Origin: Cellvibrio zantedeschiae
GTDB taxonomy: Bacteria; Pseudomonadota; Gammaproteobacteria; Pseudomonadales; Cellvibrionaceae
Direction: 5' to 3'
Length of the DNA stretch: 64,000 nt
Assembly: GCF_014652535.1 (NCBI RefSeq)
Contig: NZ_BMYZ01000001.1
Location: 744,001-808,000, forward strand
Every line of letters starts with the position of its first letter. Position 1 is the stretch's first letter. This document shows positions 62,973-64,000 of the stretch, one piece after another. The notes beneath the pieces were generated by a model. That model ran no database searches. It was given only the letters and a program-made list of their open reading frames with translations, and was not told the origin of the DNA. The position numbers and the translations under genes are program-made.

Positions 62973-64000
62973 ATGTCATTCTTCGCTCGTTTATTAGGTA
63001 AAAAACCGCAACCTAAGCCGGTTGAAAAGAAATCCACTAATTTGGAAGTGCTTTCGCTTGATGCTTTAGTAGCAGTTATTAAAAGTGGCGACGATGAAGC
63101 ATTGCGCATTGCTGCAATTCAAAAAATTACCGATCAGGAAACGCTATTGAGTCTTGCAGGAATTACCGAAGCATCAAACCTGAATGCCGGTATACAAAAA
63201 GCTGCAAAGCAGCGTTTGGCTAATTTGGTTGATTCGGGGGCGATTAACGGCGAACAATTAAGTCAGCGTATTAGTGACAAAATGGCACTCTTCGCGCTTC
63301 TGGGTTTAACGAATAATAAGCAATTGTTTGACGATGCATTTAATGCAATTACAGATCAAGCTGAATTGGCAAAGTTTGCTGTTGACGGCGCGACCAGCAA
63401 ATTACGTCAGCATGCGGCAGAAAAAATTACCGATAAAGATATTTTGCAACAACTGTTGAAAGACACTAAAACCAAAGATAAAACCGTTTTTAAAATTGTT
63501 AAAGAAAAGTGTGATGCGTTTAAGGAGGATGAAAAGCGTTCCGCTGAAATCCTGGCGTCGGTAGCCGCAGTTGTGCAATCTTTAGAGCAACACAGCAATC
63601 GTCCATTCGACGGTCAATTTGTTGCGAAGTTTACCTATTTACAACAACAGTGGGATACAAAAAAAGCTGACGCAAATAGTGAGCTTATTGAACGCGTGGC
63701 TCAGGCTGTTAAAAAAGCCCAGCTAACTATAGATAACATTTCTGCGGAAGAGGTTGCGCAGGAAAAACAACGTAAAGCAGAAACAGCCGCAGCTGAAGAG
63801 CGTCAAGCCCATATTCAACAACTGCAATCGATTTTGGTATCTGTTGTAAGCAGTGAAGTTAACGTTGAAGAAACCCAAGCCTTGCTTAAATTATTGAATT
63901 CAGCATGGGAATCACTCGCCGCCGTAAAAGCACCAAGCGCCAGCGAACAAAAAATCGTAAATAATTTACACCGTGTTATTGCTGATGAGCTGGCTAACCA
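62973..64000 (+). CDS. DUF349-domain protein (3' truncated by window end)
   Basis: The ATG at 62973 has AAAAGGTAAT upstream, and the frame stays open to the last base, so the gene continues beyond the window. 342 residues are seen. The N-terminal half has HEAT-like repeats, such as EALRIAAIQKITDQETLLSL and KLRQHAAEKITDKDILQQLL. The C-terminal part matches DUF349 (PFDGQFVAKFTYLQQQWDTK), a helical family often found in large proteins linked to stress tolerance. Function unknown. Confidence 0.85.
   Translation, partial: MSFFARLLGKKPQPKPVEKKSTNLEVLSLDALVAVIKSGDDEALRIAAIQKITDQETLLSLAGITEASNLNAGIQKAAKQRLANLVDSGAINGEQLSQRISDKMALFALLGLTNNKQLFDDAFNAITDQAELAKFAVDGATSKLRQHAAEKITDKDILQQLLKDTKTKDKTVFKIVKEKCDAFKEDEKRSAEILASVAAVVQSLEQHSNRPFDGQFVAKFTYLQQQWDTKKADANSELIERVAQAVKKAQLTIDNISAEEVAQEKQRKAETAAAEERQAHIQQLQSILVSVVSSEVNVEETQALLKLLNSAWESLAAVKAPSASEQKIVNNLHRVIADELAN

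Overview
The window reads as chromosomal DNA of a gammaproteobacterium close to Cellvibrio or another member of the Pseudomonadales (inference). The gene order queE-queC-tRNA(Lys)...nadA...dapA-bamC-MBL hydrolase-purC follows the pattern I know from Pseudomonas. So do dnaX-ybaB-recR, rnd-ycgL-ycgN, moaCDE, arsC-wrbA-DUF2069 and the HsbR/HsbA pair. GC content is moderate. No phage, transposase, plasmid or CRISPR genes are visible, and most of the window is housekeeping DNA with accessory inserts.

Layout. 1-6.7 kb: end of a CorA-type transporter, a small hypothetical gene, queE-queC (queuosine precursor synthesis), then a very large membrane GGDEF-EAL protein. 7.0-7.3 kb: two identical tRNA-Lys(UUU) genes. 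7.4-15.5 kb: DUF4239 membrane protein, nadA, dapA, a hexuronate-type MFS transporter inserted between dapA and bamC, an MBL hydrolase, purC and a small PilZ protein. 15.5-22.9 kb: LRR lipoprotein, OmpA-like lipoprotein, 4.5S SRP RNA, dnaX (with a well-formed -1 frameshift signal), ybaB, recR, rnd, ycgL, ycgN and a membrane protein. 23-33 kb: VWA membrane protein, GNAT, Dps-like protein, a sensor kinase lacking its phospho-acceptor histidine, a retropepsin-like protease and hrpA. 33.0-33.45 kb: two inverted copies of a structured repeat whose stems covary. 33.5-36 kb: a bufferin-type (MNIO/DUF692) RiPP metallophore operon. 36.4-46 kb: porin, MlaA, PilZ, HsbR/HsbA-like switch, TerB-like protein, transaldolase, dusA and moaCDE. 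46-54 kb: sppA, DUF2069, wrbA, arsC, YihY, a CheY-like protein and a LytTR/LytS two-component pair. 54-64 kb: DUF1800/DUF1501 secreted pair, avtA, small unknowns, a DUF1704 (QEGLA) metallopeptidase-like protein, a Rieske protein, a GntP permease and a DUF349 gene cut by the window end.

The most interesting signals are four. First, the bufferin operon (bufA2-like precursor, MNIO enzyme, DoxX, DUF2063 partner), with a palindrome and a possible ECF-type promoter upstream. Second, the inverted pair of three-way-junction elements at 33.0-33.45 kb, with compensatory base changes in every stem. Third, the dnaX frameshift cassette: Shine-Dalgarno-like GAGGT, the A-AAA-AAG slip site, an immediate -1 stop and a 6-bp GC stem. 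Fourth, the histidine-kinase-like protein with His replaced by Tyr and eroded ATP-binding boxes. Family assignments rest on motif recognition from the sequence alone; no database search was run.
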